NCBI RefSeq assembly: GCF_900246225.1
Contig: NC_039302.1
Span: forward strand, 39,280,936-39,344,935
Direction of reading: 5' to 3'
Length of the DNA: 64,000 nt
From: Astatotilapia calliptera
Taxonomy: Eukaryota; Chordata; Actinopteri; Cichliformes; Cichlidae
In this document: piece after piece, positions 31,852 through 43,809 of the stretch
Position numbering within the stretch: position 1 is the first letter of the stretch
Layout of the letters: each line of letters starts with the position of its first letter
Translations under genes and position numbers: made by a program
Notes under the pieces: model-generated
Databases searched by the model: none
What the model was told of the DNA's origin: nothing
What the model saw: the letters and a program-made list of their open reading frames with translations, nothing else

Positions 31852-31859
31852 GTTTGAGG

Positions 31860-32330
31860 ATTCTGTGTCTCCATCACATAGCCATTTGAAAAACGTATGG
31901 GAAGAAGAACTGGGGTAAATCTTTATAGATGATGCCTAGCAGGCTGCAATCACAAGAATTCATTCCTCGTCAATCTGCATCAGACATGGAACAGCACAGA
32001 TTGCACTTATTTCAAAGTAGAACAGCAAGAATGTATCCTGGCGCAGATTCATTATGTACTAGGTTTGGACATTGCCCAGCTGACCACAGTCATATGTTTT
32101 GGCTCTGCCCCAAACTTCAAACATTTTGAGAAGCGGTATTTTGAAAAATTTGGTTTATGTGTAAAAGGAATATTAAACTGAGTTCAATAACTGCTTTATC
32201 TGAGGTTGTCGCTCTAGGTACATCAATATAAAACACATCAGGCCAATACAATAGCATTCATCCCACTACTTGTTTAATATTGTTCAATAAAAGCTACTTT
32301 TTTGGTTATCAAAAAATTAACATCCTTGTA
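31860..32330 (+). pseudogene. L1-type LINE C-terminal remnant
   Basis: Pieces WEEEL, then QHRLHLFQSRTARMYPG and CPADHSHMFWLCPKL, followed by a degraded NTIAFIPLL segment, match the C-terminal cysteine region of L1-type ORF2 proteins, where relatives read C..C...AD..HMFW.CP. Stops and frameshifts are frequent. It may be the other end of the L1 copy seen at 26425-27405, but the two are separated by unrelated insertions and this cannot be shown. Confidence 0.7.
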
Positions 32331-32549
32331 CATATGTTTAGTGTGTCTGCATTTGGGTCAATTCCTTGGGTGAACCTTCGGTTCATGACAAAAGGTCATT
32401 TAAAGGAACTGCATTACGGTACTTTACTGTTATTTTACGAACAAAAGCTTTTCAGTTAAAAACAGACTGACACATCATCCTTAAAGCGCTGTTCTCATGT
32501 GGGGTCCCTATTGTCCCAGTCGTTTTTTAAATTTAATTGTTTTCCTTTT

Positions 32550-32940
32550 CGGGGGCAGCACGGTGGCACGGTGGTTAGCACTGTTGCCGCACAGAAAGAA
32601 GGTCCTGAGTTCAATTCCACCATCAGGCCGGGGTCTTTCTGTGTGGAGTTTGCATGTTCTCCCCGTGTTTGCGTGGGTTCCCTCCGGGTACTCCGGCTTC
32701 CTCCCACCGTCCAAAGACATGCAGCTTGTGGGGATAGGTTAATTGGATAATCCAAATTGCCACTAGGTGTGAATGTGCGAGTGAATGTGAGTATGAATGG
32801 TTGCCTGTCCCTATGTGTTGGCCCTGCGACAGACTGGCGACCTGTCCAGGGTGTACCCTGCCTCTCGCCCTATGACAGCTGGGATAGGCTCTAGCGCCCC
32901 CCGCGACCCTGAAAAGGATAAGCGGAAGCGAATGGATAGA
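32550..32940 (+). mobile_element. Fish SINE with (GATG)n tail, complete copy
   Basis: This is the same family as 26721-27099, from GGGGCAGCACGGTGG to AGCGGAAGCGAATGGATAG. It is flanked by TTTCCTTTT at 32541-32549 and 32941-32949, a 9-bp target duplication. Here the SINE stands alone, without the other SINE module. Confidence 0.9.
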
Positions 32941-33239
32941 TTTCCTTTTTGCTAATTTAGAAAAAAATATTGCATATGATTTCATTGTTATGCAGATCAT
33001 TCCCACATTTCCTGAATTCCATAACTTAGGTTTTTAAGCATAAAAAAAAATACCCTTGGAAGGAACTTGGGAGTGGTCTTTGCCAGCAGATAAATGCAGT
33101 TGTTAAAAATAGTTTCTTTCAACTTGGAGCACTTGCTAAACTTACTTTGCTTCAGAGACTTTGAAAGGGTTATCCATGTCTTCATTTATCTCAAATATTG
33201 TAACAGTCTTTATTCAAGTATCAGTCTGTCATTTCTTAG

Positions 33240-33989
33240 CTGTTTACGCTCTACACATCCGACTGCTCCCCTACCCATCTCTCAAACACCATCATAAAGT
33301 TCGCGGATGACACCACAGTGGTTGGACTCATCTCAAGGGGGGATGAGTCGGACTACAGAGATGAGGTCAACAGACTGACTGAGTGGTGTTCAGTTAACAA
33401 CCTCCAACTGAACACCACGAAAACTAAAGAACTTATCTTGGACTTCAGGAAGGGCAGAGCAGACCCGGCCCCACTTTACATTCATGGGAGCTGTGTGGAG
33501 AGGGTACACTCCATGAGGTTTCTGGGCGTGCAGATATCTGATGACCTCTCCTGGACTGCAAATACTACAGCGGCGGTTAAAAAGGCCCAGCAGCGTCTCC
33601 ACTTTCTGAGAGTGCTCAGGAGGAACAACCTGGAGGAGAGGCTGCTGGTGACATTTTACAGAGCCACCATAGAGAGCATCCTAACGTACGGCATAACAAC
33701 ATGGTATGCAGGGTGCACAGCTGCAGACAGGAAAGTACTGCAGAGGGTCATCAACACAGCCCAGAAGATCACTGGCTGCTCTCTGCCCAGCCTGGAGGTC
33801 ACTGCAAACTCTCGGTACCTCAGCAGAGCTGGCAATATCATCAAGGACCACTCTCACCCCAGCAACCAACTGTTTGAACTATTACCGTCAGGCCGACGGT
33901 ACAGGTCACATAAAACCAGGACAAACAGATTCAGGGATAGCTTCTTTCCCAGAGCTATCACCGTAGTAAATAAGCACAAAAACAATTGA
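33240..33989 (+). pseudogene. CR1/Rex1-group LINE C-terminal half
   Basis: The fragment opens inside the reverse transcriptase palm (LFTLYTSDCSP, then KFADDTTVVGLISRGDE). It runs without interruption through WCSVNNLQLNTTKTKEL, RFLGVQISDDLSW, KKAQQRLHFLRVLRR and RATIESILTYGITTW, to the end block RFRDSFFPRAITVVN. About 250 codons are open, so the copy is relatively young. It is 5'-truncated at about 33240, and a TTCTATTCTATTCTA tail follows at 34205-34224. Confidence 0.87.
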
Positions 33990-34224
33990 ACCTATTCCAT
34001 ACCGTCACTGTCATTATATTATGCTGCTATTCATACTGTCATTATTTTAATGCTGCTATCCTGTATATATTGTACATACTATTGTTTGAGTACTTACGAT
34101 TGGTTTTTTTGTACTTTTTATATTTTACATTTATATTTATTATTGAAACTTGCACCAAGGGAGTGGCACTCCAATTTCGTTGTACTCTGTACAATGACAA
34201 TAAAGGCTAGTCTATTCTATTCTA
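33990..34224 (+). mobile_element. 3' untranslated region and tail of the LINE
   Basis: This AT-rich trailer ends CAATTTCGTTGTACTCTG, ACAATGACAATAAAGGC and repeated CTATT units. It completes the LINE that begins at 33240. Confidence 0.8.
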
Positions 34225-34225
34225 A

Positions 34226-35460
34226 CTGCAAATGATCCAAAACACTGCAACTAAGCTATAAATTTGGCACACAGGTGAGAACACAGTTGCTTTATTATAT
34301 TGGCAGTAGTGAGTTTTAGAATTGATTTTAAGATTTTATTGCTTGTGTTTAAGGCATTGCATAGATTGTAGCCTTACTTTTATGATCTGCTAACCCTGCA
34401 CACTGTCACGGCGGGGTGCACCGGTGTGAGGAAAGAGGTAGACCCAGATGCAGACACGGTGGAGACAAAACATAGTTTCAAAAACAAAGCGAGCCTTTAT
34501 TGGCTGATTGCAGAAGAAAAACAAGGAACTAGAGAAACTAAGGAGGCTATGAACACTGTGTTAACAAAAAAGGCTGTGACACTCAGTGAAAAACTATGAC
34601 AAACTATGAACACTGAGTAAACTAGAAAACACAGAGAAACACTGGAGTAAACCTATGAAAACTGTGGTGAGGTTAACAGACGATCTGACACTGACTGAGT
34701 GGAACACACAGACTAAATACACATAAGGAATGATCAAAGGAAGTAGAATCACATGAGAAAAACAGCTGACAACAATTAACATAATGACAGGACACGTGAA
34801 ACTAAACATAACACAAAACTCTTTCAAAATAAAACAGGAAACATAAGAAGATCCAGAAATGACTTGAACTTGACAAACAAAGAAAACTTGGGCATGAAGC
34901 ATGGCAGAATGTAACTAGATAAACCGAAATGAAACTAGACTAAAAAGAATAACAAAACACCAAGAAACTCAGAATACTGGGTCACATGACCCAGGGCCAT
35001 GACACAACCAGGTCGCTAAAGTCTGCCAAGTAAATGCTCCTAACTGTCCTAAGGTCCAGATTAAAACAAGGAGACAGCAGGAGATTAGGCGTTTGTTGTA
35101 GCTGCCCCTCTTCTTGTCCTTAGTGGGCGACCAGCGGCGGTGGTCTGCCGCGCAACCAGTACGCTGGTTCTTTGCTTGACCAACGATTATCTTCCACGCT
35201 TTTCAGCTGCCCCTAAATTGTAGAACAGACTGCCTCTTCACATCAGGACCAATATGAGACACTTCTAAAACCTATTTGAAGGCCCATTTTATTCTTTAGC
35301 TTTTAAACTAGACTAGTTATTTAGTTTTTAATTCATGTTTAATTCTTTTTAAATATTAGTTCTTTCTTGTAGAGTTTTATTGTTTTAGCTTCACAGCACT
35401 TTAGTCAACAGCTGTTCTTCTTAAACATGCTATATAAACAAATCTGATACATAAATCTGT
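34226..35460 (+). mobile_element. L2-type LINE remnant interrupted by an LTR
   Basis: Degraded L2 C-terminal coding (LQMIQNTATKL; ILRFYCLCLRHCI) runs to 34403. It is interrupted by an LTR and resumes at 35005 (RCLFTSGPI, LKAHFILFSF). The 3' end CATGCTATATAAACAAATCTG near 35430-35450 is L2-like. Many stops mark an old copy. Confidence 0.7.
34404..35004 (-). mobile_element. Solo LTR, TGTCA family, minus strand
   Basis: The left edge is TGTCACGGCGGGG and the right edge GGGCCATGACA. On its own strand it starts TGTCATGGCCCTGGGTCATG. Flanks CACAC and CAACC match at only three of five positions, so the duplication has eroded. An AATAAAGGCTCG signal (minus strand) lies near 34490. Confidence 0.83.
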
Positions 35461-38125
35461 GGACATATGTAAATAATATTCTGTTTATGTGTCTGTGACT
35501 TTGTGTGACTCAGAAACAGTGGGTTTGTTTCAATATGCACACGTTTTTATCATGTCACATCCACATACTCACTAACCATTGCCAGGAGCTGTTTGTTTCT
35601 CTTTTAAATGGGCACCACACCTGGATCCTGAGTGGTCATTAGTCTAAGGACCGTCCTTCAGCTGCTCCAAAGGACAACGTGTCAATGAGTAGATTAACTA
35701 GCCACTGGTGTTCCCCTGCTTGGCTGAAGGACCTTGAATTATAGCAACTTACACTTTGTTTCAGTCCCATCTATTTCATGGAAAATATCAAACAAATTAG
35801 AGACACCATGGTAGATGTTGAGCTTCAGGGGAAAATGTTCCAAACAATTACACAGGTAACTGTGAAAATATGTTTTTGCCAGAAATAGAGGAAATAATTG
35901 GCATCTAAGGAACCAAGAATTAATTTTTGTGTTTTCCTAAACTCATATTGTTCTTCAGCACACAGAAATTTTTTAACCCCTGTTAGATTGACATTGCATC
36001 CTGCTGTTGCTGCCATAAATTGCCAGTTTGGCATTTATTTATTTTTCCTGTGTATCAATTAAAAGAAAGTCACAGTCACACTGGTTAATAGTGTTCATTA
36101 TACATACACATACAATAAAACCTGAAGCAGTGAGATTCTAAATTGCTTGGAAGGAAATAATTGCTAATTATTATGCTGATGTTATGAAGGCCTTTTGGAA
36201 GTAAATCTCACCAGCTTTATGAGTGCCTATGCCTCTTGGGCAGTTAGTTGAGCAGCATTTTGACTTTAATATCAATAAGCAGGAACATGAAAGGTACATG
36301 TAAAAAAAAGTTTGCTTGGTGCATAAAGTCTAATTATCATAATTATTATAATCTATCATTGTATTCGATTTGTAAGTATCATAAACCCATATAAGTATTA
36401 AAATATACATAGAAAACTTATCAAATGTTTAAACAAGAAAATACACAATTTGAAGAAAACTATTAGCTCATTTTGAATTTAATGCTAGCAATACATCCCA
36501 AAAAAGTTGTGGAAAAACATTTTGCAACTAATCAGATTAAATGGCAACAGATCAATAAGATGATTGGGTATAAAAAAAGAGAGAGGCAGAGCTTGTCTTT
36601 AGTAGAAATGGACAGAGGTTCACCAGTGTGCAAAAAGCTGCATCTACAAGTTGTGGAATAATTTCAGAATAATGTTTCTAAACACAACACTATGAATACT
36701 TTAAATATCTGATCCACAGTACATAATATCATCAACATATTCTGAGAGTCTTTGTTGTTACAGGAAGCGGCAGTGCTGCACAATGTTAAAAATGGCCCTG
36801 TCCCAAGTTTTTGAGACATGTTGCAGCCATCAAAAGGATTTAAAAATTTTGATAAAATTGTACATTTTCTCATTTACATTTAACATTTTGACATGTTTCT
36901 ATTGTGAAGAATTATACATGTCTGTATGGCTTTGTAGTCTGAGGTTGGAACCTTCCTTTCATTACGAAAACTATTAAAACAGTGAACACATACAGAGTAA
37001 TAATTAATTTGAAGAGTTAAGTCATGACTTCTTTAGTAGTTTATTATAGGAGAGACACAGCACTAGTGACAGGTACCAGTGATATTTCTATGGGCTCTGA
37101 CAGTACACTTGTGTCTGAACTTGTGGTGCTAGACCTAACCCTCACCCACTTTTCTCTTTCTCCTCAACCCCAAACCAGTTGCAGTAGATGGCTTCCTCTT
37201 CCTGAGCCTGGTTCTGTTTCTGCTTTTACTTGAGTTAGAACTCTCAGCTTCTGTTTCTTCCCCTTAGATTTTTTTAAAAGCTTCTGTTTGAGCCAGTGCT
37301 CTTTATTTCTAGTTCATTCCTTTAAACTCTGCAAATGACTCGGAATCAGTCGTCTTTGTTTCTAGCCATATTGGAGAGCTATTTCCCTTTACTGTTTCTG
37401 TTTTGAGTTTGAGTTTTCACAAGTCTGTCTCTATTGCTCCTGCTCCCAAGGTTTTTCCATTAGGTTCTGGTCCTAAGTAGGTCTCTGTAGTTCCTGGTTT
37501 CAAGTTGGTCCCCATAGCTTCTGACTCGGTCTGCTTTGTCTCCATCGCTTGTCCTACACTTTTAAACAAGTACCACGGCTATCAAACATTCCCTCACAAC
37601 CTCTGCTATCAGACTTCACTCCTGGCACTCAGTGGAGTTCCACCTTCATAGCTGGTTATCTGTTCTGCATTGTGGAGTTTCACCTCAACAGATGGCATCT
37701 AGTCTGACCTACAAAAGAGTCCATCTGCCCTGTTCCACCACTAGTGGGTTCTTAGCCGCACTGTTCGCCTCACCAACCAACCAACCTCTGGAAAGGTCTG
37801 TTGACCCTGCTCTGCCTCTAGTGGGGTTATACCTTCACTGTCCATCCTCTGGAAGTCCTTCTGGTGTAAACTCTTTTATGCAGATTCAGTTCATGTTGTC
37901 TGCCCATATTTGTAAGAATCAAATTATAATAATAAAGTTGCCAATGTTGTGATCACTCAGTTTACACAGCTAACACAATAAACTCATACTAAATCAGTCA
38001 ATGGTCGCTCTCACAAATATAAATACAATAGTTCTTTTGAAGACCTATTTATACACATGCTCTTACAAAAACAGAATACACACAATTATTGAAAATGCAC
38101 ACATTTAGTGTCACCTACAAACAAC
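35461..38125. other. Gene-free interval, nothing firm recognised
   Basis: 2.7 kb without recognisable element or gene. The part from about 37180 to 37950 is pyrimidine-rich and ends AATAATAAAGTTGCC, which could be an old LTR or untranslated region. No motif supports a name. Confidence 0.4.
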
Positions 38126-38131
38126 ACACAT

Positions 38132-38132
<1 letters not shown>

Positions 38133-38186
<54 letters not shown>
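38133..38186. repeat. (CA)n microsatellite
   Basis: This is a CA dinucleotide run of about 54 bp. Confidence 0.97.
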
Positions 38187-38189
<3 letters not shown>

Positions 38190-39194
38190 CATGTGAGCAT
38201 GTGATATCCAGGAGACACAGGGCCTACCTGAGCTCTACTCATCCTGGCCTGTCACTGTGTATGGACCGACCCATTTATCAAGTAATCTGGTGTGGAGAAT
38301 GGACGGGGTACTATCAGCAATCTACTATTGATCCATGCCTGGGCCCCTGCTATTGTTCATCTGTAGCCCACAACTGGCACCCAGTATTAATGAAAGAAAC
38401 TAAACAATGCATAGCAATCAGACACCCCGAAATCAGCCCATCGTCCCTCTGTCTGTCTGAGAGAAACAGGACAGGAGCCATTGGATGAAAAAAAGTTTTT
38501 CTCAGTTTGGGAGAAAACTTTTGTTATTATGTTTCTCTTTCAGAAGGTGTGAGCAGAGAGAGAAAAACACATTTATCATGTCACAGACGCCTCATATCAT
38601 CCCTGACCCTGAGCACCAGACAACACAGCTGATATGGAAGGCACCTATTGAATAATGCTCAACGCCATCCTGTGCCTAGGAAATAGAGACATATTCTAAA
38701 TCTATACAACTGAGAATTAGGAGCAGCAATATTTCTGTATTTTTTTTCTTCTCTAAATATTGACAAGTTACAGATGAATTTGGGATGTTTGATATCTCAA
38801 AGAGACACTGGTCAGCTATTTTGAATTTGCCCTCCTGCAGACCATGTAGAGGTCAAGGAGGCATTTCATTGAGTATTAATGGGGCTTTTTCACCCAGATA
38901 GCCAAACATGTTTCTTGCTGTTTCTCTGGTAAAGGTGCCTTTTTTAAATGTTAGGGGTTTTTTTACACCTACCCTATTTTGTTTTTCAAGTAAATAAGTT
39001 GAGATTGGAATTTTTACTAGTACTGACAAATTAGTAGCATGGCAGATTAAAATGAGATTAAACAAACAGATAGTAATCAAAAAAAATGAGAACATTTTAA
39101 AAGTTGGGATCACTAGCTATTAGAGTATTCGATTATCATTTTCTGCACATGCATCGACTAACATACAGCTTGTTTCAGTTGCTCCTGCTTTTTC
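38187..39194. other. Gene-free interval, nothing recognised
   Basis: Mixed composition with no coding or repeat family visible. The open frame at 38108-38488 begins in the CA repeat and has no recognisable domain. Confidence 0.4.
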
Positions 39195-39545
39195 TATTTA
39201 CTTGGTTGTTAACAAAATCCAGTTCTTTTTTAAATTATTTTACCGACCGAGAAAGACCCGACACAGTGTGGTCAAGCTAAAAAAAAAGGATCTTTATTGT
39301 ACATTTCCGGAAACGGAGACCTGTAGACACGAGCACGCACCCATAGGTCTAAAAGCATTGCAAGCCAAATGCGTATATATAGTTCTGCTATACATCACAC
39401 ACAGTTTCGATCTGGAGTGCACTCTGTTTAGTTTCACTTTCTGTCTACACCTTCTGTGCTCTGCAAAGGCATGCAGTTTCCTGTCAGCCTCCGACCTAGT
39501 TTATACTCAAAGTTGGCCCTCTCTTAAACTGGAAGCAAACTAGTG
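39195..39545 (-). mobile_element. LTR-like promoter and polyadenylation segment
   Basis: On the minus strand there is a TATATATACGC TATA-type box near 39375, a CAATAAAGATCC signal near 39290, and then a GTCGGGTCTTTCTCGGTCGG stretch. This is the U3-R-U5 order of an LTR. Termini and target duplication were not identified. It abuts the Penelope fragment. Confidence 0.35.
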
Positions 39546-39592
39546 TTTGTCTGTTTTAATAGCATTCTTCTCAATCATGTGGTTTATGAGGG

Positions 39593-40326
39593 TTTTTGCA
39601 CTCAAAACGTGTGGTTATCCTAAATGGGCGTTCTTAAAGTCAGCAAAGAGGCACAGAAAAGAAGATCGGACACCAGCGAGGGAGGATAAGAAGGACAGGC
39701 GCAACAACATTGTCATCCCCTATGTAGCCGGTGTATCAGAAAAACTCAGGAGAGTTTTCTCCAAGCATGACATCCCGGTGCATTTCAGACCCAGCAACAC
39801 GCTCAGACAAAAACTGGTTCACCTGAAAGACAAAATGCCAAAACACAGACTTAACAATGTGGTGTATGCTGTACAGAGCAGCGAGGAATGCCCAGACCTC
39901 TACATTGGAGAGACCAATCAGCCACTTCACAAGCGCATGGCACACCACAGAAGAGCCACCTCCACAGGACAAGACTCAGCAGTCCATCTGCATCTTAAGG
40001 ATAAAGGACACTCTTTGAGGATGCCAATGTTCACATTTTGGACAGAGAGGACAGATGGTTTGAAAGAGGAGTGAAAGAAGCCATCTATGTCCACTGTGAG
40101 CGACCATCTTTGAACAGAGGCGGTGGTTTACGACACCAACTCTCTGACATTTATAATCCAGTTTTGAGTTCCCTCCCCAGACGCCTTAACGCCCACTCAC
40201 ATCCTGGGCCATCTGACCTCAGGAATTCGTATGATAAGGTGGGGCCAGGTTTCACAATGAACACACCCGAAACTCTGGCTGATTGGGACCCACACCCAGT
40301 TTCACACCTTGGCTCAGGCGATTAGA
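39593..40326 (+). pseudogene. Penelope-like element, GIY-YIG endonuclease region
   Basis: The translation gives KTCGYPKWAFLKSAKR, NNIVIPYVAGVSEKLRRVF, HFRPSNTLRQKLVHLKDK and VVYAVQSSEECPDLYIGET, followed by HKRMAHHRRATS. This is the C-terminal GIY-YIG endonuclease of Penelope-like retroelements (Neptune/Poseidon type in fish), which cuts target DNA. After HLHLKDKGHS a one-base frameshift moves the remainder (DREDRWFERGVKEAIYVHCERPS) into the next frame, in the 40038-40325 interval. Reverse transcriptase is entirely missing: the element is 5'-truncated at about 39593. The 3' trailer with CTGAAGAAGCTTCTTGGATG extends to about 40500. Confidence 0.87.
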
Positions 40327-40500
40327 GGATCATCAGGGGGTCCTTTTGTCCCTCTGTGGGGGGAAACTCCCACTAGGTTTAAATCTGGGACTCCCCACCA
40401 TTTGACCTTAGAACTGAAGAAGCTTCTTGGATGAGAGGTGAAACGTCTTCAAATAACTTAAAGAAGTCCAGACGCTTTTCTTTCCAAGCTCCTTTGACCA
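40327..40500 (+). mobile_element. Penelope 3' trailer
   Basis: GAACTGAAGAAGCTTCTTGG, GATGAGAGGTGAAACGTCTTC and GAAGTCCAGACGC parallel the trailers at 43355-43465 and 58877-60700. The trailer contains a small inverted repeat, GAAGAAGCTTCTT. Confidence 0.75.
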
Positions 40501-41000
40501 AGCACACCATTGTTTTTCTTGTGACATTACCAATAAGTGTGATGTGTCACATGGCCCTCTTCCTATTGAAAAAACAAAAGTTCTATCCAAGATGGCCGAC
40601 TTCTAATTGGCCACCATGGTCACCACCCATCTTGAGGAGTTTGCCCCCTCACATATACTAATGTGCCACAAACAGGACTTTAATATCACCAACCATTCCC
40701 ATGTTATTAGGGTGTATCCATATAAATGGCCCACCCTGTACAATAAACTAATTCCTCTGAATGCACCAGAAACAATGATTACCCCACACAGGTCTTTTAC
40801 CACTGGGTCCTCCCAGGAGGGTAAGCATTTAGTAAACAGACAGACAGAGATGCAGACAGCTTTGATGTATTTTAAGAAGCACTCCTGACCTGCAGAATCT
40901 CAGCTAAATCTTTGTATTAATGGACATCACAGCACAGCTTTAAAATATGCTTTGTATAGCAGATTTTTAAACATTGTTTTATTTAGGGAATGCACAAACT
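40501..41000. other. Unclassified segment, no gene
   Basis: No coding family is recognised. The wording around 40600-40745 (GGCCACCATGGTCACCACCC and following) looks to me like a dispersed fish repeat, but I cannot name it. CAAACT at 40995-41000 is the left target duplication of the next element. Confidence 0.35.
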
Positions 41001-42368
41001 TATGGGCTCAAAATGTGGTCATAAATATTTTGTACTTGTAAAAAAGATTTGTATGTGTAAAAATAATTTGTGTGTGCGTAAAAAAGATTTGTATGTGTAA
41101 AAAAGATTTGTGTGTGCGTAAAAAAGATTTGTGTGTGCGTAAAAAAGATTTGTATGTGCAAAAAAGATTTGTATGTGTAAAAAAGATTTGTGTGTGCGTA
41201 AAAAAGATTTGTGTGTGGACTTAGAAAAAAAAACCTGCAAGTTACAAGTACGGATTTTGACCCTATTTTTCTTCCTTTCATCTGATTGGTCAATGTCATG
41301 TCAATCACAAATGTAACAATCCAATCAGAGAACAGATGGGTTTGGCTGTCGAGGGGCGCTTTTTTTGAACTGCAGGTCTTTGAAGGGAATAAATGCCCTT
41401 TTACATGCCAACCCAGCGTTTTCCTTCATCACCACGAAGGAAAACAGTCTGTGGTCGTCCGAGTTTGGTGATTTTTGTGTCACAGGTCTACGTGTTTAAT
41501 ACAGGGACTTCCACGGCCTTTTCAACAGCGCTGTGGACCGCGGGGTGGGGGCGGGCAGTGTTTTGGAAATGACAGTCTTCATTACAAAGCTTTCTTCGTT
41601 ATGAATTAGCATACATGTTTTTATTGAACATTTGAAGAACCAGCAAAAAAAACAAACTCTTGTAGAGGACATAAAGTCAGAGATAGAAAAGACAAGGAGC
41701 AGGTGCATCTAGTACAGGTAGAGCTGCTGCAAAAACCCACAGAGCCCAGCAGCCAGCGTAACAAATTCTGGATCCTTTGCTTTTAGTTAGCATTAGCAGC
41801 ACATCCTGCGTCTGATGTGAAAGGACTTTTATGCTGCGCACTGTGACTCACAGCAATGGTCCTGGGTCAGCCCTGACTTTGTGTTAAACTAATCCTAAAG
41901 TAATAATGGTATTTCTAACCACTGATATACCACAACTTTTTTGTTTCAACAGCTACTGAAAGTTAGGGGACCTAGCTGCTATCGGATATTTATATAGCGA
42001 TCCTCCAGCTTCAAACTGTATCACCCTTCAAGGACCTGCAGTTCAAAAAAGCGCCCCTCCGACAGCCAAACCCATCTGTTCTCTGATTGGATTGTTACAT
42101 TTGTGATTGACATGACATTGACCAATCAGATGAAAGGAAGAAAAATAGGGTCAAAATCCGTACTTAGAAAAAAACCCCTGCAAGTTACAAGTCCACACAC
42201 AAATCTTTTTTACACATACAAATCTTTTTTACGCACACACAAATCTTTTTTACACATACAAATCTTTTTTACGCACACACAAATTCTTTTTACACATACA
42301 AATCTTTTTTACACATACAAATTCTTTTTACAAGTACAAAATATTTATGACCACATTTTGAGCCCATA
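41001..42368. mobile_element. Long-inverted-repeat element with internal tandem units
   Basis: A 1368-bp element bounded by TATGGGCTCAAAATG and its exact complement CATTTTGAGCCCATA, with the 6-bp duplication CAAACT at 40995-41000 and 42369-42374. The inverted repeats are about 380 bp each (41001-41385 and 41985-42368). Each contains an outer 40-bp block, a tandem array of about 19-bp units built on AAAAAAGATTTGTRTGTGYR, and an inner block (CCTGCAAGTTACAAGT, ATCTGATTGGTCAATGTCATG, CAGATGGGTTTGGCTGTCG). The 600-bp centre is unique and non-coding. No transposase is present, so it must be mobilised in trans. The superfamily cannot be assigned from the termini. Confidence 0.85.
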
Positions 42369-42563
42369 CAAACTCCTCACACACTTTCTCTCTGACTCAT
42401 GCACACACTCACAAACTGACTCATACACAAACACACACACACACACACACACACTTATGGAGGCTGTAAGTTTCTGGCAAGGTCCTCTGAGTAATTCCCA
42501 CTCACCTTGTCCAGGTGACCCAAGGAGTGTATAGGTGTGTGTGTGTGTTTGTGTGTGCGAATC

Positions 42564-42565
<2 letters not shown>

Positions 42566-42640
<75 letters not shown>
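42566..42640. repeat. (GT)n microsatellite
   Basis: This is a GT run of about 75 bp, with a shorter CA run at 42431-42453 nearby. Confidence 0.97.
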
Positions 42641-42642
<2 letters not shown>

Positions 42643-43010
42643 CATTGGCTATATATCTGTGGAATCTGACTCATTTTCATGACACTGAAGAAAGGAAAAG
42701 AGAAGTTTTGGAGGTCACAAAGAAATTACAATCTCTACACTCTACTGTGTATGTGTGTATGAGAGAAGAGCAAATTGAAGCAAGCATGCTGTTGTGACTG
42801 CAGGAACTTGTGCACACTGTCTATATGCAAATGTTAAAAGGATGTGAACATAATGACAGTGGCTCTCGACTGTTTGGAATAATGTGGGGACATCAGGAAA
42901 ACCTCATCAGGCTGCAGACTAGAGAAAGGATGGTCTGCTATGGTTCTTTCTGGATGTTTGTTTGAGGACATGTAAAGCATATACTGTAAGTAGTATGGGT
43001 AGTAAAACAC

Positions 43011-43465
43011 TCTTTCAAGGATGAGGATGTACACATCTTGGACAGGAAGGAACGGTGGTTTGAGCGCGGAGTCAAGGAGGCCATTTACATGAAAAGGGAA
43101 AGACCATCTTTGAATTGAGGAGGGGGCCTAAGAGTACATCTTTTGCCATCTTACAATGCTGTGATTCCAGCTATTCCCCAACTCTCTGTGAATGGTACTC
43201 ATGGCCATTGATCAGTGGGCTTTGGTCAGTGGTTGTTGATCGATGGTCATGAGACTTTGCATAAATAAGATTAAGGAACTGACCTCTCAACCTACTGTTC
43301 CTTCAGTGGGATGGTCTCAATCATTATGCAAATGTACTGTTTATATGATTGGGGAAACCTGCAGTCAGCTGAGACTGAAGAAGTCACTTGGATGAGTGAC
43401 AAAACGTTTTTCCTACAAAACACTATGTCCAGATGAACAGAATCAACTTTTGGAGAGCCTGTCAA
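43011..43465 (+). pseudogene. Penelope-like element 3' end
   Basis: The fragment opens with FKDEDVHILDRKERWFERG and VKEAIYMKRERPSLN, the end of the GIY-YIG region. An in-frame TGA near 43118 stands where the element at 39593 reads arginine. The trailer GGAAACCTGCAGTCAGCTGAG, CTGAAGAAGTCACTTGGATG and CAGATGAACAGAATCAAC follows. Only about 110 coding bases remain. Confidence 0.83.
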
Positions 43466-43809
43466 ATGTAAAAAAAACAAACAAACAAAAAAAATTTGAA
43501 ATCTTCTTAGCAGCTGTTAGTTTCAATTCATTTAGAAAAAAGATTTTAGTCTCGTCTACTTAATATTTCAAACTTGTCCCATACACAGTCCAACTTATAT
43601 ACACATATAAATACACACACACATACTTCAGTGCTGAAGAGAAACCTAAGATTGTTCTTATTTGTTTAATCAATGATGAATAGTAAGATGTTCTGGCTTT
43701 GCGGAGGGCTTTCTTTTAAAGCAGCAAACTATTTCTCCAGGCTAAATGATGATCTTCTAAATTTGTGACACGCCATTTCCTCTCCAGCTTACGAGTTATG
43801 TGCTTTATG

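Noticed and set aside
39593..40326. Free-standing GIY-YIG homing endonuclease
   Set aside because: Flanking motifs and the 3' trailer match Penelope-like elements, including a second copy at 43011.
41035..41215. Regularly repeated 19-20-bp units resembling a CRISPR array
   Set aside because: Units are adjacent without unique spacers, lie in both inverted repeats of a transposon-like element, and the genome is a vertebrate.
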